From NCBI RefSeq assembly GCF_021646545.1, contig NZ_JAKIRP010000004.1:434001-498000 (forward strand): 64,000 nt of DNA. The letters run 5' to 3'. Made by a program: the position numbers and the translations under genes. The stretch's first letter is position 1. Each line of letters begins with the position of its first letter. The notes beneath the pieces are model-generated. The model did not search any database and was not told where the DNA came from. It saw only the letters and a list, made by a program, of their open reading frames with translations. Of the stretch, positions 44,027-53,560 are shown piece after piece. This DNA is from Chitinophaga filiformis. Lineage in GTDB: Bacteria; Bacteroidota; Bacteroidia; Chitinophagales; Chitinophagaceae.

Positions 44027-45187
44027 ATGGAACTGGTGATCGTAAATAATAAAGAGACCGCAAAGCAATTTATTGATACACATGTGGCCCTGAATAAACA
44101 TATTCCTGAGTGGATACGTCCTTTGGATAAAGATATCGAACAGGTATTTGATCCGGAAAAGAACAAGGCGTTCAGACAGGGAGAGTGTATACGCTGGATC
44201 CTTAAGGACAATAAAGGTAAACTGATAGGGCGTATTGCCGCCTTTGTAAATAAAAGATACAAGACAAAGGGAGATAAACAGCCGACAGGTGGTGTTGGTT
44301 TCTTTGATTGCATCAATGATCAGGCAGCAGCCAACCTGCTGTTTGACGCTGCCCGCGAGTGGCTGAGAGAGAGGGGTATGGAAGCTATGGACGGCCCTAT
44401 TAATTTCGGGGAGCGCGACCGCTGGTGGGGACTACTGGTAGAAGGATTTTATGAGCCGCTTTATGGCATGAACTTCAATCCGCCTTATTATAAAGAGTTG
44501 CTGGAAACCTATGGTTTTCAGCCATTCTTCAGTCAGATCTGTTATTCCATGAGCGTAGATACGCAGCTACAGGAAAAATTCTTTTCGCGGCATGCCGCCA
44601 TCGCAAAAGATCCGGCTTTTCATGCAGAACATCTCAATAAAAAGAACCTGGCTAAATATGCGGAGGATTTCAGCATAGTATACAATAAGGCATGGGCCAG
44701 ACATGAAGGTGGTAAGGATATTACCAAGCAGCAGGCCCTGAATATTTTCAAGCAGATGTCTGCTGCGATGGATGAAAAGATCGTCTGGTTTGCCTACCAC
44801 AACAATGAACCTGTTGCCTGCTGGCTGAACCTGCCGGAGCTAAACCAGTTCTTCAAACATATGAATGGAAAGTTCGGCCTGTTCCAGAAGTTACAGTTCC
44901 TGTATATGAAGCTGATGAAGAAGTGTAAGAAATTCACAGGAATCGTATTTGGCGTAGTGCCTGAGTTTCAGGGTAAAGGAGTGGATGCCTTTATGATCGT
45001 AGAAGGCGCCAAGGTCATACAGCATAAACTTCCCTATACGCAGTATGAGCTACAATGGATAGGCGACTTTAATCCGAAGATGTTGAATATTGCTGAAAGC
45101 CTGGGTACGCAACCCAGCCGTAAGCTCATTACTTACCGTTATCTTTTTGACAGGACAAAAGAATTCCACCGTCATCCTATTCTTTAA
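44027..45187 (+). CDS. GNAT-like acyltransferase of unknown substrate (YghO-like)
   Basis: A 386-residue cytoplasmic protein that resembles the long GNAT-like proteins related to E. coli YghO; substrate unknown. The C-terminal half holds the acyltransferase signature: GIVFGVVPEFQGKGVDAFMIVEG is the acetyl-CoA-binding loop (VVPEFQGKG), followed by YTQYELQWIGDFNPKMLNIAESLG. In the N-terminal half, GRIAAFVNKRY and MDGPINFGERDRWWGLLVEGF are conserved blocks of the same group. A -7 box TATTTTTG (44000-44007) lies 19 nt before the ATG. It is a single gene, divergent from the efflux operon and convergent with the hybrid kinase gene. Confidence 0.8.
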   Translation: MELVIVNNKETAKQFIDTHVALNKHIPEWIRPLDKDIEQVFDPEKNKAFRQGECIRWILKDNKGKLIGRIAAFVNKRYKTKGDKQPTGGVGFFDCINDQAAANLLFDAAREWLRERGMEAMDGPINFGERDRWWGLLVEGFYEPLYGMNFNPPYYKELLETYGFQPFFSQICYSMSVDTQLQEKFFSRHAAIAKDPAFHAEHLNKKNLAKYAEDFSIVYNKAWARHEGGKDITKQQALNIFKQMSAAMDEKIVWFAYHNNEPVACWLNLPELNQFFKHMNGKFGLFQKLQFLYMKLMKKCKKFTGIVFGVVPEFQGKGVDAFMIVEGAKVIQHKLPYTQYELQWIGDFNPKMLNIAESLGTQPSRKLITYRYLFDRTKEFHRHPIL

Positions 45188-45401
45188 TCGGTTGTCAAAC
45201 ATATTCCCGGGGTGGCCCAAAGCTACAAACATACGGCCGCGCCAAAAGCGGGCTATTATGTTTTGTTAATGATGATTTATGATGAAAACATGGGTTATCG
45301 TTCTGCGCGGCGCCACCGGCTATAAATGTGACGTTCCTCCCTAAGCGATATGAAGAAGTTTTCTTCTGAATCTCCTTTTAAAAGGATTGTTTCTCTTACG
45401 T

Positions 45402-46784
45402 CTAACGTGGAACATTAACGGGAACAGGCCGGAGATGCCGGATAATGACGTCATAGATCTCTTTTTCCCGGAAGGGTTTCAATAAATAATCATCAAACCC
45501 TGCATCGATGAATGCCTGGTTACCAGGCATAGTCGTATCTGCAGTCAGGGCCAGTACAGGGACCTGCGCCTTGGAAGGTTCTTTATCTTCCCGGATCCTT
45601 TTCACTACCTCCATGCCCGTCATACGGGGCATCTGAAGGTCGAGCAGCACCATATCATAATTGTTGCAGACAAATAATTCATAGGCAGCAACCCCGTCTG
45701 GTGCTTTATCAAATCTGCATTGCCAGCGGGTCAGGATCTTTTCCAGGAGGGCCAGGTTCATTTCCTGATCATCAGCCACCAGTATGTACCGGTCTTTCAT
45801 GAACTGTCCGGTCATCTGTCCGACCTCCTGCTGGGTAACAACAATGGTTTGCGGTGCGGGTAGGCCCGGGTAGGTGAGGGAGCAGGAAAAACTGCTACCT
45901 TTTCCCGGCGTGCTCTCTACAGATATCTGCCCTTTTTGTAGTTCCACCAGCGCCCGGACGAGCGCCAGCCCCAGTCCGGCTCCATGCAGGTCGCCCTCAA
46001 CAGGCGTTCCGTTATACATATATTGTTCGAATATAAAGGGCAATCGGTCTGGCGAGATCCCTCTACCAGTGTCCCTTACCTGTATATTTACCTGTACGTG
46101 TCCCGAGACCTGTTTCTTTAGCTGCATATGGCAGTGTACGCTACCAGTGTCTGTATATCTGATCGCATTTTCTATGAGGCAGACAAGGATACGGCTCAGG
46201 CGTTCGCCATCGCCTGTCACTTCCAGCTGCCGTTCACCTTCGCAGGTAACTTCAAACCGGAGGTGCTTGTTGTGGGCGCGGCAAGACAGTTGTGCAGTAA
46301 CAGTGTCAAATATTATATAGGGCGAAAACGGATACGTGTCAAGGTACAATTGTCCTTTTTGTAACCAGCCCAGTTCGTGGATGTTCTGCTGTATCTGCAT
46401 CAGCATACCGGCTGCATTTTCAACAGACGCCAGCAGTTCCCGCTGGTTGCAATCCAGCGTAGTATAAGACAGCTGTTCACTAAACCCGATGATAGCATTC
46501 AATGGCGTGCGCACTTCCTGACTGATGTTGCTGATCATATCCAGGCGGGTGTTCATCATTTCTTTCCCGGTACGATTTATGTATATTATTTGTTTCCGGA
46601 GACACCAGATATAATAAAGGAGAATTAGCACCAACGCGAATAACAGTACAGGCAATAAAAATGATGGAACGATGACATTAATAACTGCCGGAACAGTGAT
46701 GGCATTTACTGATGGGGCATTTACAACAATCACGAACAGGGAGAGAATGGATGGGATTAATCCAAAAGCAAGCGATAGATACAT
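45402..46784 (-). CDS. Hybrid sensor kinase-like protein lacking the phospho-acceptor His
   Basis: Membrane protein with two N-terminal helices (about 1-60), no separate sensor domain, a HisKA-like dimerisation region, a HATPase_c domain and a C-terminal receiver. The start at 46784 is the first ATG; a TTG 3 codons upstream is less likely. The H box reads ISNISQEVRTPLNAI, where kinases have SHE: residue 89 is Gln (CAG, 46520-46518) in place of His. ATP-binding boxes are intact (NAIRYT, RDTGRGIS, GAGLGLALV), and so is the receiver (VADDQEMN, phospho-Asp in VLLDLQMPRMTG, Lys in LLKPF). It may act as a phosphatase or sink, or be a broken kinase. Divergent from the M48 protease gene. Confidence 0.9.
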   Translation of the reverse strand: MYLSLAFGLIPSILSLFVIVVNAPSVNAITVPAVINVIVPSFLLPVLLFALVLILLYYIWCLRKQIIYINRTGKEMMNTRLDMISNISQEVRTPLNAIIGFSEQLSYTTLDCNQRELLASVENAAGMLMQIQQNIHELGWLQKGQLYLDTYPFSPYIIFDTVTAQLSCRAHNKHLRFEVTCEGERQLEVTGDGERLSRILVCLIENAIRYTDTGSVHCHMQLKKQVSGHVQVNIQVRDTGRGISPDRLPFIFEQYMYNGTPVEGDLHGAGLGLALVRALVELQKGQISVESTPGKGSSFSCSLTYPGLPAPQTIVVTQQEVGQMTGQFMKDRYILVADDQEMNLALLEKILTRWQCRFDKAPDGVAAYELFVCNNYDMVLLDLQMPRMTGMEVVKRIREDKEPSKAQVPVLALTADTTMPGNQAFIDAGFDDYLLKPFREKEIYDVIIRHLRPVPVNVPR

Positions 46785-47059
46785 CGTATGCAATTAAAAG
46801 ATGAAAAAAGTTGGCGTTAAACTAACAAGCAATTAAGAGCTGCTGACTCTTCCAAACCCGGTCTTTTAACAGGCTACATTAATGTACCGAATTTAATTAA
46901 AAGCTGTGAGATGGAAAATTATTTCCCTTTCGTGTTATATGTCAACATAGAAAATAGGAGTATATTTATCATGAGCTGATATGCTCCACCATAACAAGTT
47001 AATACTATGTCCAACAGCCAATGCGGAGGCTCCCGAAACTATTGTGAATTATACGCAAT

Positions 47060-49153
47060 ATGATGTCAGGTACGTACTTTAAGCAAGAAGTGCTACGAAT
47101 GACAGGCGGTGTCCTGTTGTTTTATGTCACTTATGTCATTTTATTATTATGCTCTCTGCTGCTGATGGCAGCGTTTACATGGAGCGGCAGTACGCTTATT
47201 GCGTACGCTTCTTACCAGGGCATATCCGGCATATTCATGTCGGTGTCTGGTGCTGTGCTCTTATTGCTTGGTATACTGCAGGCAGTTTTTATTGCTTTAT
47301 TTCTCTTTAGCAGACATAAGACCACTGTGCCGTATCGCACTGTGGTTACGGAGAAAGAACAACCTGTGTTGTTTGATTTTATACACAAACTTGTGCAACA
47401 GACCAAGGCGCCCTATCCGAAAAAAGTCTATCTCGTACCGGATGTCAACGCAGTAGTTTTTCACTCACCTGGTATTACAGGGCTTTTCGGTGAAGCGGAT
47501 AAAAACCTGGTGATAGGGCTTGGCATGGTGAACAGCCTTAATATCAGCGAGTTTAAAATGGTGCTGGCACACGAGTTCGGGCACTTCTCCCAACGCAGTA
47601 TGAAGCTGGTGCTGCACGTATATACGATCAACAAGATCATTTACAATATTCTTTATGAAAATAAAGGCTGGCGGAACGCTATCATATGGCTCTCCAACAA
47701 AGGCCTGTTAGCTGCATTATTATCCAGGCTGTTTGTGTTGCTGGCAGCAGGTTTACATTTTCTTTTCCGGAATATGCATGAACTGATCAACCAGCAGTAT
47801 ATGCGCTTAAGCCGTGAAATGGAATTTAATGCGGATGAGGTAGCGCTTTCCATTTGTGGAACAGAGACCGCCATCTCGGCCATGCGGCGGGCCGAAATGA
47901 GCAATGCCTGTTTCCAGCAGCTGCTGCAGCGCGCAACGACGTGGGCGCGGCAACAGCGGTTTATCCGGAATATTTATGAAGCACACAGCATGCTGATAAA
48001 ATATCACGCGAAGCAGCACAGTACTCCGCTGGACCACCAGCAACTGCCACAATATAATGATGACCAATTTGGCACCACTGTGAGGAGCCAGGTGCAGTTC
48101 CGCGACCGCTGGGCATCGCACCCTACACAGGAGGAACGCGAACAACGTTATCTTGAGGCAAATATTCCCGGTGTGACGATCACGCAAAGTGCATGGACAT
48201 TGTTTCACGATGCGGAAACTCTACAGGAGCATATGTCCCAACAGGTCTACCAGGTATTGACACCGGAAGAAAAGCCGGAACAATGGGCGCCTGCGGAAGA
48301 GTTTATCCGCGAGATTGAAGCGTTCCATGAGCAGTATGCCTTTCCCGCTCCGTATAACAATTATTATGACGACAGGCCATTCTCTGACATTCCTCCCGGC
48401 AGACTGGAACCTTTTTCTGAAGAAGAACAAACACTATATACCCTTTCCACCCTTTACGCAGGTGAACACCGGCAACGGATCCGCCATTATTTCCGGGATA
48501 TGCAGGACGCAGCTACTTTACAGGCAATCATCAGCGGAGAGATACAGGTAACGCAGTTCACTTACGGGAATGTGCAATACCGCAGTCATGAAGCGCTGAA
48601 GATACTGGATAAACTACAGCAGCAGATCGGTAGGAATGGCGATTGGCTGCAGGAACATGATCTGCTCGCCCTTCGTTATCATTATACCTTTGCGCTGCGA
48701 CATGCGCTGGAAGCTGCCACCAATTTACAGGAACAGTATAAACGCATTCTTTCACATCAGAACAGAGCCGCTGCCCTCAATGAAATTGCCGGCATGATCA
48801 TGGAAAGTATTCCGATCTTTTACAGTGATAATAATATTCCTCCCGCAAAAGCAGATTACCGCATCCAGATATTGCGGCAGGAGGCAGAAGAACTGCAGCA
48901 GCTGTTGCAGGATCTTTTGTTCCAGCATCATATCAGCGACCAGTGGGAACCTGACCTTCAGCAAAAGGTGGCGCATTTTATTCAATACCAGTATCCTTAT
49001 CTGCTGGCGCACCCGCCATTGCCGGAAGAACTGGAAGCTATGCACGACATCAGCGCTGCCGTTTCTGACCATTACAATAACAGCATTCTGCTGATGAAAA
49101 AAGATTTCCTCTACCGTTGTCTCGACTTCAGCGAGCTGTCTGTTGCGCATTGA
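47060..49153 (+). CDS. M48-family membrane metalloprotease with a long C-terminal extension
   Basis: Zinc endopeptidase related to HtpX, at the inner membrane. Two N-terminal helices (about 16-38 and 60-82) precede the catalytic domain. The zinc-binding HEFGH is residues 171-175 and the third ligand lies in SREMEFNADEVAL (Glu255, Asp259 pattern). A hydrophobic hairpin (about 210-237) lies between them. From about 280 on, over 400 residues of acidic, Gln/Glu-rich helical sequence (for example EILRQEAEELQQLLQDLLFQ-like heptads) have no family I can name; usual HtpX is under 300 residues. ATG at 47063 is an equally good start. The gene is divergent from the hybrid kinase, 275 nt apart, so shared control is possible. 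Confidence 0.85.
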   Translation: MMSGTYFKQEVLRMTGGVLLFYVTYVILLLCSLLLMAAFTWSGSTLIAYASYQGISGIFMSVSGAVLLLLGILQAVFIALFLFSRHKTTVPYRTVVTEKEQPVLFDFIHKLVQQTKAPYPKKVYLVPDVNAVVFHSPGITGLFGEADKNLVIGLGMVNSLNISEFKMVLAHEFGHFSQRSMKLVLHVYTINKIIYNILYENKGWRNAIIWLSNKGLLAALLSRLFVLLAAGLHFLFRNMHELINQQYMRLSREMEFNADEVALSICGTETAISAMRRAEMSNACFQQLLQRATTWARQQRFIRNIYEAHSMLIKYHAKQHSTPLDHQQLPQYNDDQFGTTVRSQVQFRDRWASHPTQEEREQRYLEANIPGVTITQSAWTLFHDAETLQEHMSQQVYQVLTPEEKPEQWAPAEEFIREIEAFHEQYAFPAPYNNYYDDRPFSDIPPGRLEPFSEEEQTLYTLSTLYAGEHRQRIRHYFRDMQDAATLQAIISGEIQVTQFTYGNVQYRSHEALKILDKLQQQIGRNGDWLQEHDLLALRYHYTFALRHALEAATNLQEQYKRILSHQNRAAALNEIAGMIMESIPIFYSDNNIPPAKADYRIQILRQEAEELQQLLQDLLFQHHISDQWEPDLQQKVAHFIQYQYPYLLAHPPLPEELEAMHDISAAVSDHYNNSILLMKKDFLYRCLDFSELSVAH

Positions 49154-49275
49154 CGGTCTACTTTTCTTAATATGTAAGTAATTACCATCCCGGCAGGTAC
49201 CAGGAACTATGGGACAGTGGCTAGGGACTATGGACAATTTTCAGTACTTTCGGCCCTCGCGAATGCGTTGTATAT

Positions 49276-51156
49276 ATGGAGAATTTTATCGTTTCAGCCC
49301 GTAAATACCGTCCACAGAATTTTTCAACCGTAGTCGGACAATCACATATTACGACCACCCTTAAAAATGCGATCCGCAACAATCAGCTGGCACACGCCTT
49401 TTTGTTCTGCGGTCCGAGAGGTGTGGGTAAAACAACCTGTGCCCGTATACTGGCCAAAACAATCAACTGTGAGAACCTGCAGCCTGATGGGGAAGCATGT
49501 AATCAATGTCATTCCTGTACCTCTTTCAATGAAGGAAGTTCCTTCAACATCCATGAACTGGATGCTGCGTCCAACAACTCAGTAGATGATATCCGGACGC
49601 TGGTAGAACAGGTACGTTTCGCACCTCAGGCAGGAAAATACAAGATCTACATCATAGATGAGGTTCACATGCTCAGTTCTTCTGCATTCAATGCGTTCCT
49701 GAAAACGCTGGAAGAACCTCCTTCTTACGCCATCTTTATTCTGGCTACTACAGAAAAGCACAAGATCCTGCCGACTATCCTGAGCCGGTGTCAGATCTTC
49801 GACTTTAAACGTATCACTATCCAGGATACCGTAGACCATCTGCAGGAGATCTGCCAGAAAGAGCATATCCAGGCAGAATCTGACGCACTGCACCTGGTAG
49901 CACAGAAAACGGATGGGTGTATGCGTGACTCACTCAGTACGCTGGATAAGATAGTCAGTTTTACCGGCGGACATCTTACTTACCAGAACACACTGGAGCA
50001 CCTGAACATCCTGGATTACGATTATTTCTTTAAAGTGATGGATGCTGTGCTGCAACAGGATGTAGCTACGGCCCTGCTGATATTTGACGAGATCTTACAG
50101 AAAGGTTTCGAAGGAGATAATTTCCTGAACGGCTGGGCGGAGTTTCTCCGTAACCTGCTGATGAGCAAGGAAGAAAAGGTGCTGCACCTGGTGGAAGTAT
50201 CCGGTAATCTCAAGGACAGATATAAGCAGATGTCCGGCAAGGTAAGCCCGTCTTACCTGATCACGGCACTGCACCTGCTGAATGAGACGGAGATCAACTA
50301 CCGGATGGCCCGCAATAAAAGGCTGCATGTGGAAATGGCGCTGATCAAGCTATGTTTCCTTCAGCAGGCCGTTACCTTAGTCAGTGATGATCAAACCGGA
50401 GAGGTAGTAAAAAAAAAACTGGTAGCTGATGGTGCAGTGCCTCAGAAACTGAGGTCTTCCTTTATCCAGGCGGCGCCCGGGCCTAAACCTGTGGCAGGCC
50501 AGCCGGCTACTACCAGTTCTATAGCTGCCAATGAAGCAAGACTGACCATTGAGACACCAGCTCCGGCAGTGAACCAGCATATACAACAAACACCTGCACA
50601 GCCCGTACAGCGGCAGGCGCCTCCGGTGCAAGCTGTTACAGCGACTGTAACGTCGGCAACGGCCACCGCATCCCGGCCAGGCCAGGCAGCAGGACCTCAG
50701 CCTAAACTAACTGGACTTGCCGCTATGAAGGAAGCGCTGGCTGCAAAACAGCAGGTGCAGACCGTACAGCAGGCCATTCCTATGACCCTGGGCGCACTTT
50801 CTGTATACTGGGATGAATTCATCGATACTTTCAGGCAGGCTAACAAAATGACAGTTGTGAGCAATCTGCAACTGGCTACTATTAACCTGGCCGGGCCAGA
50901 AGAAATTACCATCGTAAGCCGGAATATTGTGCAATTCCGTTTTATGGAAGAAGAAAAACTGGCTATTTCAGCGTTCTTCAAGGAAAAATTCCGTAACCCG
51001 GCTATCGTGCTGACCTTAGGGCTCGATGAAACCCAACAAACGGTAGATATTGGCCCTGCGCCACTTTCCAGCCGTGAGCAGTTCCAGAAGATGACAGAAA
51101 AATATCCGCTGATAAAGGAACTGAAAGATAAGTTGAATATGGAACTGGATTTTTAA
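49276..51156 (+). CDS. dnaX: DNA polymerase III subunit gamma/tau
   Basis: Clamp-loader ATPase of the replisome. Start MENFIVSARKYRPQNFSTVVGQ is the canonical DnaX opening. Walker A is GPRGVGKTT, a zinc module reads CENLQPDGEACNQCHSC, Walker B IIDEVHMLS, and the SRC motif is in TILSRCQIFDFK. Domain III follows to about residue 370; then a Pro/Ala/Gln/Thr-rich linker (about 385-475) and a C-terminal domain of about 140 residues that corresponds to tau. Length 626 residues. I saw no A-run with the classic slippage site for a short gamma form in the linker, although AAAAAAAA occurs at 50410-50417 within codons for KKK, at the start of the linker. Confidence 0.96.
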   Translation: MENFIVSARKYRPQNFSTVVGQSHITTTLKNAIRNNQLAHAFLFCGPRGVGKTTCARILAKTINCENLQPDGEACNQCHSCTSFNEGSSFNIHELDAASNNSVDDIRTLVEQVRFAPQAGKYKIYIIDEVHMLSSSAFNAFLKTLEEPPSYAIFILATTEKHKILPTILSRCQIFDFKRITIQDTVDHLQEICQKEHIQAESDALHLVAQKTDGCMRDSLSTLDKIVSFTGGHLTYQNTLEHLNILDYDYFFKVMDAVLQQDVATALLIFDEILQKGFEGDNFLNGWAEFLRNLLMSKEEKVLHLVEVSGNLKDRYKQMSGKVSPSYLITALHLLNETEINYRMARNKRLHVEMALIKLCFLQQAVTLVSDDQTGEVVKKKLVADGAVPQKLRSSFIQAAPGPKPVAGQPATTSSIAANEARLTIETPAPAVNQHIQQTPAQPVQRQAPPVQAVTATVTSATATASRPGQAAGPQPKLTGLAAMKEALAAKQQVQTVQQAIPMTLGALSVYWDEFIDTFRQANKMTVVSNLQLATINLAGPEEITIVSRNIVQFRFMEEEKLAISAFFKEKFRNPAIVLTLGLDETQQTVDIGPAPLSSREQFQKMTEKYPLIKELKDKLNMELDF

Positions 51157-51212
51157 AGGGGCTTACAGAAATATCTTCTGTAATCTAACTTTCACAATTC
51201 GCATTTCTTTTG

Positions 51213-51220
51213 TAGGTTTG
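51213..51220 (+). promoter_or_regulatory. pdhC promoter -7 box
   Basis: TAGGTTTG is a perfect TAnnTTTG box; TTTC at 51190-51193, 19 bp upstream, is a near-match to the -33 element. The predicted leader is about 15 nt. Confidence 0.55.
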
Positions 51221-51241
51221 GGCAAAATTTGGAAAAATACT

Positions 51242-52885
51242 ATGGCAGAAGTTATCAGAATGCCCCTTTTGAGTGACACAATGACTGAAGGGGTGATCGC
51301 GGAATGGCATAAAAAGGTAGGAGATACCGTAAAAGCAGACGACGTAATTGCTGAGGTGGAAACAGATAAAGCCACCATGGAAGTAATGGGCTATGTGGAA
51401 GGTACTCTATTATATATTGGTGTCGAGAAAGGTAAGGCTGCTAAAGTAAATGAGATCATAGCAATTGTAGGAAAACCAGGTGAAGACTATAAGTCTTTAC
51501 TCGGTGGAGGTAATAATAATGGCCAGGCGGCACAGGAAGCCAAGCCTGCAGCGCAGGCAGCTCCAGCAGCTACTCCTGCTCCGGCAGCCAGCAGCGCTGA
51601 CAGTGCAGCAGCTGCAGAAGCACTGAAAAATGCAACCGTTATCCGTATGCCGCTGTTAAGCGATACCATGACGGAAGGTAAGATTGTAGCCTGGAACAAA
51701 AAAGTAGGCGATACCGTGAAGAGTGACGATGTACTGGCCGAGGTAGAAACCGATAAGGCTACCATGGAAGTGATCGGTTACGCTGACGGTGAACTGTTAT
51801 ATGTAGGTGTAAAAGAAGGTGACGCTGCTAAAGTAAACGGCATCATCGCGATAGTAGGTAAGAAAGGTACTAACGTAGATGCGATCCTGGCAGCAGAAGG
51901 TGCCGGTGGTGCAAAACCAGCCGCACAACAGGAAGCACCTGCAGCTACTCCGGCCGCATCTGCAGCTCCGGCAGCTACGCCTGAAGCTTCAGAAAGCAAA
52001 GACGGACGTGTGAAAGCATCTCCGCTGGCTAAGAAACTGGCTGAAGAAAAAGGCATCGACATCAGCAAAGTGACCGGCTCCGGCGACGGTGGCAGGATCG
52101 TGAAGAAAGATGTTGACAGTTACGTTCCATCCGCAGCTCCTGCTGCAGCCAAACCAGGTGCTGCTCCAGCCGCTAAAGCTGCTGCATTCACTCCGGCAGG
52201 CCAGGAAGGCTACACTGACGTTCAGTTAAGCCAGATGCGTAAGGTAATTGCTAAACGCCTGAGCGAAAGCAAATTCTCTGCTCCTCACTTCTACCTGAAA
52301 GTAGATATCAATATGGACAAAGCCATTGAAGCGCGTAAAGCTATCAATGAAGTGTCTCCTGTTAAGATCTCCTTCAACGATATGGTGATCAAGGCTTCTG
52401 CCCTGGCACTGCGTCAACATCCTGATGTGAACAGCAGCTGGATGGGAGATTTCATCCGCCAGAACCATCACGTACATATCGGTTCCGCTGTGGCAATCGA
52501 AGATGGTCTGATCGTTCCGGTGATCCGCTTTGCTGATCAGAAAACCCTGAGCCAGATTGCTGGTGAAGCGAAAGAACTGTATGACAAAGCCAAAAACAAG
52601 AAACTGCAGCCGCAGGATTTCTCCGGTAATACCTTCACTATCTCCAACCTGGGTATGATGGGTATCGATGAATTCACTGCTATCATCAACCCTCCGGATT
52701 CTGCAATCCTGGCTGTTGGTGGTATCAAAGAAACTGTAGTTTCCGAGAAAGGACAGTTCAAAGTGGTGAACATCATGAAACTGACCCTCAGCTGTGACCA
52801 CCGTAGCGTGGACGGTGCTGTAGGTGCACGTTTCCTGGCTACGCTGAAGAGCTATCTGGAAAACCCGGTAACTATGCTGGTATAA
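51242..52885 (+). CDS. pdhC: Pyruvate dehydrogenase E2 (dihydrolipoamide acetyltransferase), two lipoyl domains
   Basis: Core of the pyruvate dehydrogenase complex, transferring acetyl from lipoamide to CoA. From the ATG at 51242 (MAEVIRMPLLSDTMTEG) it has 547 residues. Two lipoyl domains carry the lipoylated Lys in ETDKATMEV (about residues 2-78 and 133-210) and are joined by Ala/Pro linkers. The peripheral subunit-binding domain (KASPLAKKLAEEKGIDISKV) precedes the catalytic domain, with SNLGMMGIDEFTAIINPP and the active-site DHRSVDG near the C-terminus. E1 and E3 genes are not in the window. An upstream ATG at 51218 overlaps the promoter and is rejected. The two lipoyl-coding segments are close repeats at DNA level. 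Confidence 0.96.
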   Translation: MAEVIRMPLLSDTMTEGVIAEWHKKVGDTVKADDVIAEVETDKATMEVMGYVEGTLLYIGVEKGKAAKVNEIIAIVGKPGEDYKSLLGGGNNNGQAAQEAKPAAQAAPAATPAPAASSADSAAAAEALKNATVIRMPLLSDTMTEGKIVAWNKKVGDTVKSDDVLAEVETDKATMEVIGYADGELLYVGVKEGDAAKVNGIIAIVGKKGTNVDAILAAEGAGGAKPAAQQEAPAATPAASAAPAATPEASESKDGRVKASPLAKKLAEEKGIDISKVTGSGDGGRIVKKDVDSYVPSAAPAAAKPGAAPAAKAAAFTPAGQEGYTDVQLSQMRKVIAKRLSESKFSAPHFYLKVDINMDKAIEARKAINEVSPVKISFNDMVIKASALALRQHPDVNSSWMGDFIRQNHHVHIGSAVAIEDGLIVPVIRFADQKTLSQIAGEAKELYDKAKNKKLQPQDFSGNTFTISNLGMMGIDEFTAIINPPDSAILAVGGIKETVVSEKGQFKVVNIMKLTLSCDHRSVDGAVGARFLATLKSYLENPVTMLV

Positions 52886-52912
52886 TTGTTATTTCAACAA
52901 CTAACTATAAAA

Positions 52913-52948
52913 ACAGGCGTTCCGTTGTACGGGACGCCTGTTTTTTTT
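52913..52948 (+). terminator. pdhC terminator
   Basis: A 13-bp stem with a single G-T pair (ACAGGCGTTCCGT/ACGGGACGCCTGT), 3-nt loop, then eight T. Confidence 0.9.
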
Positions 52949-53052
52949 GACTCATCCCCGATCACGTTAACACGTTGTTATTCAGCTTCAGAATTTGGGA
53001 ATTGCTGTATAATTGATTAAATTTAAGTTGGCTCCCCAACAACTATTGATCA

Positions 53053-53442
53053 ATGGAGATTCCTAAGAATGCGCTAAGCTGGTTCGAAATCCCTGTACAT
53101 GATTTTGACAGGGCAAGGAAATTTTACAGCAAAATATTCAACTATGAAATGCCTGAAGAGCACCTGGGGCTGAAGAGGACAGCATTTTTCCCGTTCGACA
53201 AACACAATAATGGTATTGGCGGAGCTATTGTGCAGGGCTCCGAATATTTTCCCAGTCAGCGCGGTACGCTCATCTACCTGCATGCCGGCGATGATCTCAC
53301 AGATGTGCTGGAGCGTGTAGAGGCTGCGGGTGGCAAGATAGAGCTGGATAAACGTCCCGTGTCTGAACTACAGGACCTGGGATATTTCGCCATCTTCTTC
53401 GATCCCGATGGTAATAGAGTAGCCTTACATTCCAGAGGTTAA
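53053..53442 (+). CDS. VOC-family (glyoxalase-like) protein
   Basis: A 129-residue member of the vicinal oxygen chelate superfamily, close to the glyoxalase/bleomycin-resistance/dioxygenase set. Two beta-alpha-beta-beta-beta modules are visible: NALSWFEIPVHDFDRARKFYSKIFNYEM (first, cited by its WFEIPVHDFDRARKFY core) and GTLIYLHAGDDLTDVLERVE to YFAIFFDPDGNRVALHS (second). DPDGN is the typical C-terminal metal-site loop. It is annotated in relatives as a predicted enzyme related to lactoylglutathione lyase; real substrate unknown. It precedes the GbsR-like gene on the same strand, 118 nt away, without an obvious terminator. Confidence 0.9.
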   Translation: MEIPKNALSWFEIPVHDFDRARKFYSKIFNYEMPEEHLGLKRTAFFPFDKHNNGIGGAIVQGSEYFPSQRGTLIYLHAGDDLTDVLERVEAAGGKIELDKRPVSELQDLGYFAIFFDPDGNRVALHSRG

Positions 53443-53497
53443 AACAGCTGAAAACCAAGCAACACAGTTACCTTCTGTGTAATTCCCGCCTTCTTTC

Positions 53498-53540
53498 TTT
53501 CACTTTCTTTTGAAAGTTCAATAACTTAGCATTACATTTG
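53498..53540 (+). promoter_or_regulatory. Promoter and operator of the GbsR-like gene
   Basis: TTTG (53509-53512) and TACATTTG (53533-53540) are 20 bp apart, a good Bacteroidota promoter. A perfect palindrome ACTTTC-N4-GAAAGT (53502-53517) covers the -33 box, so a protein bound there would block transcription. A near-identical site occurs after the gene (54086-54108). Confidence 0.65.
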
Positions 53541-53560
53541 GGTAACGAAATGAGGATTAC

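Noticed and set aside
53081-53093. A tRNA T-loop-like GGTTCGAAATCC
   Set aside because: It lies inside the VOC gene and there are no acceptor or anticodon arms around it.
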